This document shows, piece by piece, positions 16,730-24,839 of a stretch of 64,000 bases of DNA; the first letter of the stretch is position 1, and each line of letters starts with the position of its first letter. Made by a program: the position numbers and the translations under genes. The DNA lies in NCBI GenBank assembly GCA_009363175.1, contig CP045205.1:3286001-3350000 (forward strand), written 5' to 3'. The notes below the pieces were generated by a model, which ran no database searches, was not told the origin of the DNA, and was given only the letters and a program-made list of their open reading frames with translations. This stretch comes from Citrobacter telavivensis. GTDB taxonomy: Bacteria; Pseudomonadota; Gammaproteobacteria; Enterobacterales; Enterobacteriaceae.

Positions 16730-17902
16730 ATGTTTGATTTTTCACAGGTTGTCGACCGTCACGGTACGTGGTGCACGCAATGGGATTACGTGGCCGATCG
16801 TTTCGGTACCGCCGACCTGCTGCCGTTTACCATCTCTGATATGGATTTCGCGACGGCTCCCTGCATCCTGGAGGCGCTAAATCAGCGCCTCGCACATGGT
16901 GTGCTGGGCTACAGTCGCTGGAAGAATGATGCGTTTCTCAGCGCGATCGCCCACTGGTTTGCCCGGCGTCACAACACGCCCATTGATACCGGGTCGCTGG
17001 TGTATGGCCCTTCTGTAATCTATATGGTGTCGCAGCTCATCCGCCAGTGGTCTTCTGTCGGCGACGGTGTGGTGCTTCACAACCCGGCCTATGACGCCTT
17101 TTATAAGGCCATCGAAGGCAATGAGCGCCACGTTGTGCCGGTGGCGCTGGAGCAGCGAAATGGCGGCTGGCATTGCGACATGGACAAACTGGATGCGGCG
17201 CTGGCTCGCCCGGAAAGTAAAATTCTGCTGCTGTGCAGTCCGCATAACCCAACAGGTAAAGTCTGGACGCGCGAAGAACTGGAGACGATGGCGGAACGCT
17301 GCCAGCGTCACGGCGTGCGGGTGATATCTGATGAGATTCATATGGATATGGTCTGGGGCGAACAGCCGCATATTCCCTGGAGCAACGTAGCACGCGACCA
17401 GTGGGCGCTGTTCACGTCCGCCTCCAAGAGCTTCAACATTCCGGCGCTGACCGGCGCCTGGGGACTGATTGAAGACGCTGACAGTCGCGATGCGTATCTG
17501 AGTGCGCTAAAAGGCCGCGATGGCCTGTCGTCTCCCGCCGTGCTGGCGCTGACTGCGCACATTGCAGCCTACGAACAGGGTGCGCCGTGGCTGGATGCGC
17601 TGCGGGAGTATCTCAGAGACAATCTGCGCTACGTTGCGGATACGCTGAACCACGCATTTCCTGAACTCAACTGGCAGATACCCCAGTCGACCTATCTCGC
17701 GTGGATTGACCTGCGGGCGTTGAACGTTGACGATAGCGCATTGCAGAATGCGCTGATTCAGCAGGAAAAAGTCGCCATCATGCCCGGCTACACCTACGGT
17801 GATGAAGGACGCGGTTTTGTGCGCCTGAATGCCGGTTGTCCCCGTTCAAAACTGGAAAAAGGGGTGAACGGGTTAATTAACGCAATCCGCTCAATACGCT
17901 GA
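16730..17902 (+). CDS. malY: MalY, PLP-dependent cystathionine beta-lyase / MalT antagonist
   Basis: A 390-residue fold-type I PLP enzyme. The Schiff-base lysine is Lys233 in SASKSFNIPALTG; the aspartate in VISDEIHMDMVWG and the arginine near the end (FVRLNAGCPRSKLEKG) are conserved. E. coli MalY has C-S lyase activity and, separately, binds and inhibits the maltose activator MalT. It is the second gene of malXY and is followed by a 12-bp inverted repeat. Confidence 0.95.
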   Translation: MFDFSQVVDRHGTWCTQWDYVADRFGTADLLPFTISDMDFATAPCILEALNQRLAHGVLGYSRWKNDAFLSAIAHWFARRHNTPIDTGSLVYGPSVIYMVSQLIRQWSSVGDGVVLHNPAYDAFYKAIEGNERHVVPVALEQRNGGWHCDMDKLDAALARPESKILLLCSPHNPTGKVWTREELETMAERCQRHGVRVISDEIHMDMVWGEQPHIPWSNVARDQWALFTSASKSFNIPALTGAWGLIEDADSRDAYLSALKGRDGLSSPAVLALTAHIAAYEQGAPWLDALREYLRDNLRYVADTLNHAFPELNWQIPQSTYLAWIDLRALNVDDSALQNALIQQEKVAIMPGYTYGDEGRGFVRLNAGCPRSKLEKGVNGLINAIRSIR

Positions 17903-17908
17903 CAGCCT

Positions 17909-17938
17909 GTTGCGCAATGGAATTAATCATTGCGCTAC
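17909..17938. repeat. Inverted repeat between malY and add
   Basis: TGTTGCGCAATG and CATTGCGCTACA form a 12-bp stem with one mismatch around an 8-base loop. No T-run follows directly (AGCTTTTCCCC comes 4 bases later). It could be a weak terminator or an RNA stability hairpin. Confidence 0.6.
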
Positions 17939-18005
17939 ATAGCTTTTCCCCTGCTTTTGTTTTTATAATAGAGCGCACTTTTATATTCGAATAATGAGTG
18001 CGACC

Positions 18006-19007
18006 ATGATTGATACTTCCCTGCCGTTAACTGACATTCATCGCCACCTTGATGGAAACATCCGGGCACAAACCATTCTGGATCTTGGCCGCCAGTTCAA
18101 TTTGCCCCTCCCCGCACAAACCCTTGAAGCGTTGATCCCTCATGTGCAGGTGACAGCCACAGAACCCGATCTCGTCAGCTTTCTGTCGAAACTGGACTGG
18201 GGCGTAAAGGTCTTAGCCTCCCTTGACGCCTGTCGCCGCGTGGCTTTTGAAAACATCGAAGACGCCGCGCGTAATGGCCTGCACTATGTTGAGCTGCGTT
18301 TTTCCCCAGGCTACATGGCAATGACGCATCAGCTGCCGGTCGCTGGCGTGGTTGAAGCCGTGATTGCCGGCGTGCGTGAAGGCTGCCAAACCTTTGGCGT
18401 ACAGGCGCAACTGATCGGCATCATGAGCCGGACCTTCGGCGAAGCCGCCTGCCTGCAAGAACTGGAAGCACTGCTGGCGCACCGCGATCGGATAGCCGCC
18501 CTCGACCTTGCCGGTGATGAACTGGGCTTCCCCGGCAGTCTGTTCCTGTCCCATTTCAACCGCGCCCGTGATGCCGGTTGGCATATTACGGTGCACGCCG
18601 GTGAGGCCGCCGGTCCGGAAAGCATCTGGCAGGCCATTCGCGAACTGGGTGCGGAACGTATCGGTCACGGCGTAAAAGCGGTAGAGGATCCCGCGCTGAT
18701 GGATTTCCTCGCTGAACAGCGTATTGGAATCGAATCCTGTCTGACGTCAAATATTCAGACCAGCACCGTGCCGTCGTTATCCGTCCATCCGCTGAAGACG
18801 TTCCTGGAGCACGGCATCCTCGCCAGCCTGAACACTGACGACCCGGCGGTCCAGGGGGTGGATATTATTCACGAATATACGGTCGCGGCACCGGCAGCGG
18901 GACTGAGCCGTGAGCAGATTCGTCAGGCGCAGATCAACGGGCTGGAAAGCGCCTTCCTGAGCGCAGCGGAAAAACAGGCGCTGCGTGAAAAAGTCGCAAC
19001 GGCATAA
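18006..19007 (+). CDS. add: Add, adenosine deaminase
   Basis: A 333-residue zinc hydrolase deaminating adenosine and deoxyadenosine to (deoxy)inosine in purine salvage. The HxH zinc motif is in DIHRHLDGNIR, the catalytic His/Glu are in ITVHAGEAAGPESIW, and the C-terminal zinc Asp is in ASLNTDDPAVQG. An in-frame ATG 12 bases upstream is possible; ATG 18006 gives the 333-residue family length. It is bounded by a strong terminator shared with ydgJ. Confidence 0.97.
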   Translation: MIDTSLPLTDIHRHLDGNIRAQTILDLGRQFNLPLPAQTLEALIPHVQVTATEPDLVSFLSKLDWGVKVLASLDACRRVAFENIEDAARNGLHYVELRFSPGYMAMTHQLPVAGVVEAVIAGVREGCQTFGVQAQLIGIMSRTFGEAACLQELEALLAHRDRIAALDLAGDELGFPGSLFLSHFNRARDAGWHITVHAGEAAGPESIWQAIRELGAERIGHGVKAVEDPALMDFLAEQRIGIESCLTSNIQTSTVPSLSVHPLKTFLEHGILASLNTDDPAVQGVDIIHEYTVAAPAAGLSREQIRQAQINGLESAFLSAAEKQALREKVATA

Positions 19008-19011
19008 AGAT

Positions 19012-19040
19012 AAAGGCCCGATGAATTTCATCGGGCCTTT
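19012..19040. terminator. Bidirectional terminator between add and ydgJ
   Basis: A 14-bp stem starting AAAGGCCCGAT and ending ATCGGGCCTTT has nearly no loop. A/T flanks on both sides suit it to terminate both convergent genes. Confidence 0.9.
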
Positions 19041-19046
19041 AAGACA

Positions 19047-20087
19047 TCAGGCAAGACATAACGTCGAACGATGCTTCGCCGACTCAATGCCCAGCTCAAT
19101 CAATTCCATGATCTGGATGGCCTGGCTCGCCGGTACCGGGTTTTCGCCGTTACCATTCAGCGCGTCGCGGATCCCGGCATAATACGCCGGATAATTCCCC
19201 GGCACGGTCAGCCAGGTCTCTTCCACCCGCGTTTCGCCTTCAACGCGTGTGACGATGCCATCACGCATATCATAACCCCAGTCTTCCTGCGGCAGACGTT
19301 CCCCGCTTTTAAGGCGCTCTTCCTGCGGATCAAGACCATACTTCACATAGCTGCCGCGCGAACCATGCACGATGTAACGTGCCGATTCCGCCGCGGCCAG
19401 CATCGTACCGTGCAAAATAACCCGACGCTGTGGATAGGAAAGCGTGGCATGGAAGTAGTCCGTTGACTGCGCCCCCGGACGCAACTGCGCTAAATCTACC
19501 GTCATGCTGACAGGCAGGCCGAACAAATTGATCGCCTGGTCAAGGAGATGCGGAGCCAGATCGTACCAGATACCGCTCCCCGGCCCCCCTTGCTCACGCC
19601 AGCGGTCGCGCACCTGCGGACGAAAGCGATCGAAATGCGATTCGAAATAGGCGACCTCACCCAAAACGCCTTCTGCCAGCATCGCTTTCAGGGTCAAAAA
19701 GTCACTGTCCCAGCGGCGATTGTGGAAAACAGAAAGCACCCGTCCCAGGCTGCGCGACAGCGCATCCAGCTCACGAGCTTGTGACAGTGTCACGGTGAAG
19801 GGCTTATCCACCACCACATGTTTGCCGGCTTCCAGCGCCGCTTTGGCCAACGGGAAGTGGGTATCGTTGGGGGTAGGAATGACAATCAGATCGATATTGG
19901 GGTCATTAAACAGATGCTTCGGCTCAGAGACAACGGCCACGGAAGGCCAGTCCGCCTTCACTTTCGCTGCATCGCTACTGGATACTGCCGCCAGCTCCAG
20001 TCCCGGTGTGCCGTCAATCAGGGGAGCATGGAACGTTTTACTGGCGTATCCGTAGCCAATCAGTCCTACACGGATGTTGTCACTCAT
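19047..20087 (-). CDS. ydgJ: YdgJ, Gfo/Idh/MocA-family oxidoreductase
   Basis: A 346-residue putative NAD(P)-dependent sugar dehydrogenase. The N-terminal Rossmann motif is VGLIGYGYASKTFHAPLI, and the signature DKPFTVTLSQARELDALS follows with the catalytic EKP-like Lys. The C-terminal substrate domain includes FNRRWDSDF-like residues (VFHNRRWDSDFLTLK). The substrate is unknown. It converges on add; upstream is a 230-bp gap to blr. Confidence 0.92.
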   Translation of the reverse strand: MSDNIRVGLIGYGYASKTFHAPLIDGTPGLELAAVSSSDAAKVKADWPSVAVVSEPKHLFNDPNIDLIVIPTPNDTHFPLAKAALEAGKHVVVDKPFTVTLSQARELDALSRSLGRVLSVFHNRRWDSDFLTLKAMLAEGVLGEVAYFESHFDRFRPQVRDRWREQGGPGSGIWYDLAPHLLDQAINLFGLPVSMTVDLAQLRPGAQSTDYFHATLSYPQRRVILHGTMLAAAESARYIVHGSRGSYVKYGLDPQEERLKSGERLPQEDWGYDMRDGIVTRVEGETRVEETWLTVPGNYPAYYAGIRDALNGNGENPVPASQAIQIMELIELGIESAKHRSTLCLA

Positions 20088-20317
20088 ATCTCTGCCTCTC
20101 GTTTCAGTCTGCTGACTATTTCACACTATCCATAAACCACTAACAATAGTTTACTCACCCCGCCGCAAGAAAGGTCGTTATTTAACTTAAGTCAAATAAA
20201 TGTCACTTTCGCGCATTTTGTCGATATAAAGTCACTGAAATCGTTCCCAAAACACTTGCCGGGATAATTATTGCTAAGTAACATCTGCTGCCTGTATTTA
20301 AGGATAAATCAACGCAA

Positions 20318-20455
20318 ATGTCGTCAGTCATCGATCGTCTTATTCAATTAACAGGTTGGGTGGTTCTCGCAGTTTCTGTGGTCCTCCTCGGCGTCGCTAA
20401 TCATATTGATAATTATCAGCCTCCCGAACCGACCGCCGCTATTCAGCAGAAATAG
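20318..20455 (+). CDS. blr: Blr, small inner-membrane divisome peptide
   Basis: A 45-residue peptide beginning MSSVIDRLIQLTGWVVL, with one transmembrane helix (about residues 10-29) and a short hydrophilic tail NYQPPEPTAAIQQK. It clearly matches E. coli Blr (about 41 residues), which affects beta-lactam susceptibility and associates with cell-division proteins. The ATG at 20318 extends the known protein by about four residues; an AAGGA lies 14 bases upstream, a long spacing. A hairpin follows immediately. Confidence 0.88.
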   Translation: MSSVIDRLIQLTGWVVLAVSVVLLGVANHIDNYQPPEPTAAIQQK

Positions 20456-20459
20456 TGTG

Positions 20460-20481
20460 CCAGGCGACGTATGTCGCCTGG
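20460..20481 (+). terminator. Hairpin after blr
   Basis: A perfect 9-bp stem CCAGGCGAC / GTCGCCTGG with a 4-base loop lies 5 bases after the blr stop. The downstream sequence AAGGTCTGTTTTCCCC gives only a weak T tract. Confidence 0.7.
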
Positions 20482-20737
20482 AAGGTCTGTTTTCCCCTGT
20501 TGATTGCAGAAAAAGCCGTAAAAATTATCTGAAAAAGCGGATTGTGCGGCTTCCTGCCTCTGCGCGTATTGCCAGTCATAGCGAAGCGCGTTACCCTTCG
20601 CTCTGGTGTCGTCTGACACGTCAAACACCACTTAAGAAAATACTTTGTTGACATTTGCCTGCCGGTTCTTTTCGCCGGAAAGGTTTATTTACGTTCACGA
20701 CTCGTAGGCTTTATTTTTATAATAGGGATCCCTGTTT

Positions 20738-20953
20738 ATGACTGTTCAGGATTATTTATTAAAATTTCGCAAAATTAGCTCGCTCGAAAGTCTGGAAAAA
20801 CTGTTTGACCATCTGCACTACACCCTTACCGATGACCAGGACATTATCAATATGTATCGCGCTGCCGATCACCGTCGCGCTGAACTGGTCTCCGGCGGTC
20901 GCCTTTTTGATGTTGGCCAGGTACCGAAATCAGTCTGGCGCTACGTGCAATAA
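20738..20953 (+). CDS. cnu: Cnu (YdgT), Hha-family H-NS/StpA partner
   Basis: A 71-residue nucleoid-associated protein of the Hha/YmoA family, starting MTVQDYLLKFRKISSLESLE and ending GQVPKSVWRYVQ. It binds H-NS and StpA and modulates silencing of horizontally acquired genes; E. coli Cnu also binds an oriC site. The length is identical to E. coli. The 282-bp gap before it holds the blr hairpin and a TTGACA at 20648, but I could not pair it with a convincing -10. Confidence 0.95.
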   Translation: MTVQDYLLKFRKISSLESLEKLFDHLHYTLTDDQDIINMYRAADHRRAELVSGGRLFDVGQVPKSVWRYVQ

Positions 20954-21031
20954 GAAAGTAGCGCTTGCCGGTAAAAGCTTTATAATAACCGCCCCAAAAA
21001 GAACGGTACATATGGCAATTCCGGAGATTTT

Positions 21032-21472
21032 ATGACCACAACACCGGCACAGCGCATTGGCGGTTGGTTACTGGGCCCGCTGGCCTGGCTTTTAGTCGCC
21101 TTGCTGAGTGCCTCGCTGGCCCTGTTTCTGTATGCTACAGCACTCGCCTCTCCCAAAACGTTTGCGATGCTGGCAGAGCAAAGTACCGGCAATCTGCTGT
21201 TGTGGGGCGTCTCTTTTCTCACCGCGATCGCCATGTGGTATTACACCCTGTGGTTGACGATTGCGTTCTTTAAGCGCAGACGCAGTGTTCCGAAACATTA
21301 TATTATCTGGCTACTGGTCTCCGTCTTGCTGGCGGTTAAAGCCTTTGCTTTTTCACCAGTACCCGACGCACTCGCGGTACGCCAGTTGCTATTTCCGCTG
21401 CTGGCGGCGGCACTGTTAGTGCCCTATTTCAAGCGCTCAGTACGTGTGAAAACCACCTTTGTGAATCCGTAA
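21032..21472 (+). CDS. ydgK: YdgK, DUF2569 inner-membrane protein
   Basis: A 146-residue protein with four hydrophobic segments (about 10-37, 52-75, 88-105 and 112-130) and an N-terminal RIGGWLLGPLAWLL typical of DUF2569. It has no known function. It precedes the rsx operon on the same strand but is separated from it by a terminator-like hairpin. The length is slightly above that recalled for E. coli YdgK (about 136). Confidence 0.88.
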   Translation: MTTTPAQRIGGWLLGPLAWLLVALLSASLALFLYATALASPKTFAMLAEQSTGNLLLWGVSFLTAIAMWYYTLWLTIAFFKRRRSVPKHYIIWLLVSVLLAVKAFAFSPVPDALAVRQLLFPLLAAALLVPYFKRSVRVKTTFVNP

Positions 21473-21493
21473 TAACCCTACAGTTAACCTGTT

Positions 21494-21533
21494 GTCGCCT
21501 GCTGTAGATTGTCAGATAATAGGCGGCTTTTTT
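21494..21533 (+). terminator. Terminator-like hairpin between ydgK and rsxA
   Basis: GTCGCCT and AGGCGGC pair (one G-T) around a 20-base loop that can itself fold (CTG/CAG), followed by six T residues. It ends 16 bases before the rsxA start, so it would separate ydgK from rsx or attenuate rsx. Confidence 0.7.
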
Positions 21534-21548
21534 ATTTCAGGCCGAAAA

Positions 21549-22130
21549 ATGACTGATTACCTGCTGCTGTTTGTCGGAACTGTACTGGTCAATAACTTTG
21601 TACTGGTTAAGTTTCTGGGTCTTTGTCCCTTTATGGGCGTTTCCAAAAAACTGGAAACCGCGATGGGGATGGGGCTCGCGACCACGTTTGTGATGACGCT
21701 GGCTTCAATCTGCGCCTGGCTGATTGACACCTGGATCCTGATTCCGCTCGATCTCATTTATCTGCGTACGCTGGCCTTTATTCTGGTTATCGCGGTCGTG
21801 GTGCAATTTACCGAAATGGTGGTGCGCAAAACCAGCCCGGCGCTCTATCGTCTGCTGGGGATCTTCTTGCCGCTTATCACCACCAACTGTGCGGTTCTCG
21901 GTGTGGCGCTGTTGAATATCAATCTCGGCCACAACTTTTTGCAGTCGGCACTGTACGGCTTTTCCGCCGCTGTCGGCTTCTCACTGGTGATGGTGCTGTT
22001 TGCGGCGATTCGCGAGCGTCTCGCCGTCGCGGATGTGCCTGCTCCGTTTCGCGGTAACGCCATTGCGCTGATTACCGCCGGGTTAATGTCTCTGGCCTTT
22101 ATGGGCTTTAGTGGTTTGGTGAAGTTGTAA
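21549..22130 (+). CDS. rsxA: RsxA, Rnf-type electron transport complex subunit A
   Basis: A 193-residue inner-membrane protein with six hydrophobic helices, starting MTDYLLLFVGTVLVNNFVLV. It is homologous to RnfA/NqrE and contains a conserved cysteine in each half (FLGLCPFMG and TTNCAVLG), which in Rnf bind an intramembrane iron centre. The Rsx complex reduces the SoxR [2Fe-2S] cluster and so turns off the SoxRS response. The frame is open 57 bases upstream; ATG 21549 gives the 193-residue family length. Its stop overlaps the rsxB start (TAATG). Confidence 0.96.
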   Translation: MTDYLLLFVGTVLVNNFVLVKFLGLCPFMGVSKKLETAMGMGLATTFVMTLASICAWLIDTWILIPLDLIYLRTLAFILVIAVVVQFTEMVVRKTSPALYRLLGIFLPLITTNCAVLGVALLNINLGHNFLQSALYGFSAAVGFSLVMVLFAAIRERLAVADVPAPFRGNAIALITAGLMSLAFMGFSGLVKL

Positions 22131-22708
22131 TGAATGCTATCTGGATTGCCGTTGCCGCCGTGAGCCTGCTGGGTCTGGTGTTCGGCGCTATCCTGGGTTA
22201 TGCCTCCCGTCGTTACGCGGTGGAGGATGATCCTGTCGTTGAAAAGATTGATGAAATTCTGCCGCAAAGCCAGTGCGGGCAATGCGGCTATCCTGGCTGT
22301 CGCCCCTACGCGGAAGCGATTGGTGGCCAGGGCGAAAAAATTAACCGCTGTGCGCCCGGCGGCGAAGCGGTCATGTTGAAAATTGCGGAACTGCTGAACG
22401 TCGATCCCCAACCGATTGATGGCGATGAACAAGACGTTGCGCCGGTTCGCATGCTGGCGGTAATTGATGAAGCTAATTGCATTGGCTGCACCAAATGTAT
22501 TCAGGCCTGTCCGGTGGACGCAATTATTGGCGCTACGCGCGCCATGCACACGGTGATGAGCGATTTGTGCACGGGTTGCAATCTGTGCGTTGACCCCTGC
22601 CCGACTCACTGCATTGAACTGCGTCCGGTCGCCGAAACGCCTGACAACTGGAAGTGGGATTTGAACACGATCCCCGTGCGTATTATCCCCGTGGAACACC
22701 ATGCTTAA
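22130..22708 (+). CDS. rsxB: RsxB, iron-sulfur subunit
   Basis: A 192-residue ferredoxin-like subunit. It has an N-terminal membrane anchor (3-25) and a CGQCGYPGC cluster motif at about 47-55, followed by another Cys (NRCAPGG). Two [4Fe-4S] ferredoxin motifs follow, CIGCTKCIQACPVD and CTGCNLCVDPCPTHC. It relays electrons within the Rsx complex. It overlaps rsxA by 1 bp and rsxC by 8 bp, which implies translational coupling. Confidence 0.96.
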   Translation: MNAIWIAVAAVSLLGLVFGAILGYASRRYAVEDDPVVEKIDEILPQSQCGQCGYPGCRPYAEAIGGQGEKINRCAPGGEAVMLKIAELLNVDPQPIDGDEQDVAPVRMLAVIDEANCIGCTKCIQACPVDAIIGATRAMHTVMSDLCTGCNLCVDPCPTHCIELRPVAETPDNWKWDLNTIPVRIIPVEHHA

Positions 22709-24839
22709 GTTATTCTCTGCTTTCAGAAAAGATAAGATCTGGGATTTCAACGGCGGCATCCATCCGCCGGAAATGAAAACACAGTCAAACGGCACGCCGC
22801 TGCGCCAGGTTCCCCTCGCGCAGCGTTTCGTTATTCCGCTCAAACAGCATATCGGTGCTGAAGGGGAACTGTGCGTCACCGAAGGGCAGCATGTACTGCG
22901 CGGACAGCCGCTAACCCGTGGATGGGGAAGAATGCTCCCGGTTCATGCGCCTACCTCCGGGACGGTGGTGGCGATTGCGCCCCACTCGACGGCGCACCCT
23001 TCAGCATTAGCCGAGCTGAGCGTAATCATTGATGCCGACGGTGAAGACCGTTGGATTGAGCGTGAAGGCTGGCAGGATTACCGTTCGCAGAGTCGCGACG
23101 CCCTGATCGCCCGCATTCATCAGTTCGGCGTCGCCGGGCTGGGCGGAGCCGGTTTCCCGACCGGGAATAAATTGCAGGGCGGCGGCGACAAAATTCAAAC
23201 GCTGATCATCAACGCCGCGGAATGTGAACCCTATATCACCGCCGACGATCGTCTGATGCAGGATTGTGCGGCGCAGATCGTCGAGGGTATCCGCATTCTG
23301 GCGCATATTCTGCAACCGCGTGAAATCCTTATTGGTATTGAAGATAACAAACCGCAGGCGATCTCAATGCTGCGTGCGGTGCTGGCCGGCTCGCAGGATA
23401 TCGCGCTGCGCGTGATCCCAACGAAATACCCTTCGGGCGGGGCAAAGCAGCTTACCCAAATCCTGACCGGAAAACAGGTTCCTCACGGCGGTCGTTCTTC
23501 CGACATCGGCGTACTGATGCAAAACGTCGGCACGGCGTATGCGGTTAAACGTGCGATTATTGACGGCGAACCGATTACCGAGCGCGTTGTGACCCTCACC
23601 GGTGAAGCGGTCAGTCGTCCGGGTAACGTCTGGGCGAGACTCGGTACGCCGGTACGCCATCTGCTTAATGATGCGGGTTTCTGCCCTTCTGCCGATCAGA
23701 TGGTGATCATGGGCGGCCCATTGATGGGCTTCACCCTGCCGTGGCTCGATGTCCCGGTGGTGAAGATAACCAACTGTTTGCTGGCACCGTCGGCAACGGA
23801 AATGGGCGAGCCGCAGGAAGAGAAAGGCTGCATTCGCTGTAGCGCCTGTGCCGACGCCTGCCCGGCCGATCTTCTGCCCCAGCAGCTCTACTGGTTCAGT
23901 AAAGGACAGCAGCATGACAAAGCCACCGCGCATAACATTGCCGACTGCATTGAGTGTGGCGCTTGCGCCTGGGTCTGCCCAAGCAACATTCCGCTGGTGC
24001 AATATTTCCGTCAGGAAAAAGCTGAGCTTTATGCAATAAGCCAGGAAGAAAAGCGCGCGGCGGAAGCCAAAGCGCGTTTCGAAGCGCGTCAGGCTCGCCT
24101 GGAGCGTGAGAAAGCCGCGCGTCTGGAACGTCATAAGAAAGCCGCCGTACAGCCAGCGGCGAAGGATCAGGATGCCATTGCCGCCGCCCTGGCTCGCGTT
24201 AAAGAGAAACAGGCTCAGGCGACGCAACCGGTAATGATTAAAGCGGGTGAAACGCCGGACAATAGCGCGGTGATTGCGGCTCGTGAAGCGCGTAAAGCGC
24301 TGGCGCGAGCAAAACAGGCCGAGAACGCCACCGCTACTGACACCGATCCGCGTAAAGCCGCCGTCGAAGCCGCTATTGCCCGCGCAAAGGCGCGCAAACA
24401 GGAACAGCAGGCCAGCAGCGAACCCGCCGCGTCTGATGAACCGGTGGACTCGCGTAAAGCGGCCGTCGAAGCCGCTATTGCCCGCGCAAAGGCGCGCAAG
24501 CAGGAGCAGCAGGCCAGCAGTAAACCCGCCGCGTCTGATGAACCGGTGGACCCGCGCAAAGCCGCCGTCGAAGCCGCTATTGCCCGCGCGAAGGCACGCA
24601 AGCAGGAGCAGCAGGCCAGCAACGAACCCGCTGCGTCTGATGAACCGGTGGACCCACGTAAAGCCGCCGTCGAAGCCGCTATTGCCCGCGCGAAGGCGCG
24701 CAAACAGGAACAGCAGGCCAGCAGTAAACCCGCCGCGTCGGATAAACCGGTGGACTCGCGTAAAGCGGCCGTCGAAGTCGCAATAGCACGGGCAAAAGCC
24801 AAAAGAGACGCTCAGCAGCAGGTTGTTAACGAGGATTAA
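22701..24839 (+). CDS. rsxC: RsxC, NADH/ferredoxin-module subunit with C-terminal repeats
   Basis: A 712-residue peripheral subunit homologous to RnfC. The FMN/NADH-binding core includes GLGGAGFPTGNKLQ and AAECEPYITADDRL. Two [4Fe-4S] motifs follow, CIRCSACADACPAD (about 377) and CIECGACAWVCPS (about 416). From about residue 440 the protein is a charged Ala/Lys/Arg/Glu-rich coiled-coil region. It ends in four full copies and one partial copy of a 34-residue repeat (about 549-712). The repeat makes its length variable; E. coli RsxC is about 740 residues. It overlaps rsxB by 8 bp and abuts rsxD. Confidence 0.95.
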   Translation: MLKLFSAFRKDKIWDFNGGIHPPEMKTQSNGTPLRQVPLAQRFVIPLKQHIGAEGELCVTEGQHVLRGQPLTRGWGRMLPVHAPTSGTVVAIAPHSTAHPSALAELSVIIDADGEDRWIEREGWQDYRSQSRDALIARIHQFGVAGLGGAGFPTGNKLQGGGDKIQTLIINAAECEPYITADDRLMQDCAAQIVEGIRILAHILQPREILIGIEDNKPQAISMLRAVLAGSQDIALRVIPTKYPSGGAKQLTQILTGKQVPHGGRSSDIGVLMQNVGTAYAVKRAIIDGEPITERVVTLTGEAVSRPGNVWARLGTPVRHLLNDAGFCPSADQMVIMGGPLMGFTLPWLDVPVVKITNCLLAPSATEMGEPQEEKGCIRCSACADACPADLLPQQLYWFSKGQQHDKATAHNIADCIECGACAWVCPSNIPLVQYFRQEKAELYAISQEEKRAAEAKARFEARQARLEREKAARLERHKKAAVQPAAKDQDAIAAALARVKEKQAQATQPVMIKAGETPDNSAVIAAREARKALARAKQAENATATDTDPRKAAVEAAIARAKARKQEQQASSEPAASDEPVDSRKAAVEAAIARAKARKQEQQASSKPAASDEPVDPRKAAVEAAIARAKARKQEQQASNEPAASDEPVDPRKAAVEAAIARAKARKQEQQASSKPAASDKPVDSRKAAVEVAIARAKAKRDAQQQVVNED
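24345..24836 (+). repeat. 102-bp tandem repeat array in rsxC
   Basis: Four complete 102-bp units and a fifth partial one of 84 bp start at 24345, 24447, 24549, 24651 and 24753. Each encodes a unit beginning D-P/S-RKAAVEAAIARAKA, then RKQEQQAS and a PAASDEPV-type tail. The first four units differ at only a few bases, suggesting recent amplification or gene conversion; the last unit is diverged at its 3' end. Confidence 0.95.

Noticed and set aside
20648..20653. TTGACA as the -35 of a cnu promoter
   Set aside because: No acceptable -10 lies 16-18 bases downstream.
21845..22879. About 344-codon open frame antisense to rsxA/rsxB
   Set aside because: It spans two well-defined coupled genes and has no start signal or family features.
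24345..24836. Repeat array considered as a CRISPR
   Set aside because: The units are directly tandem without spacers, in frame within rsxC, and 102 bp long.
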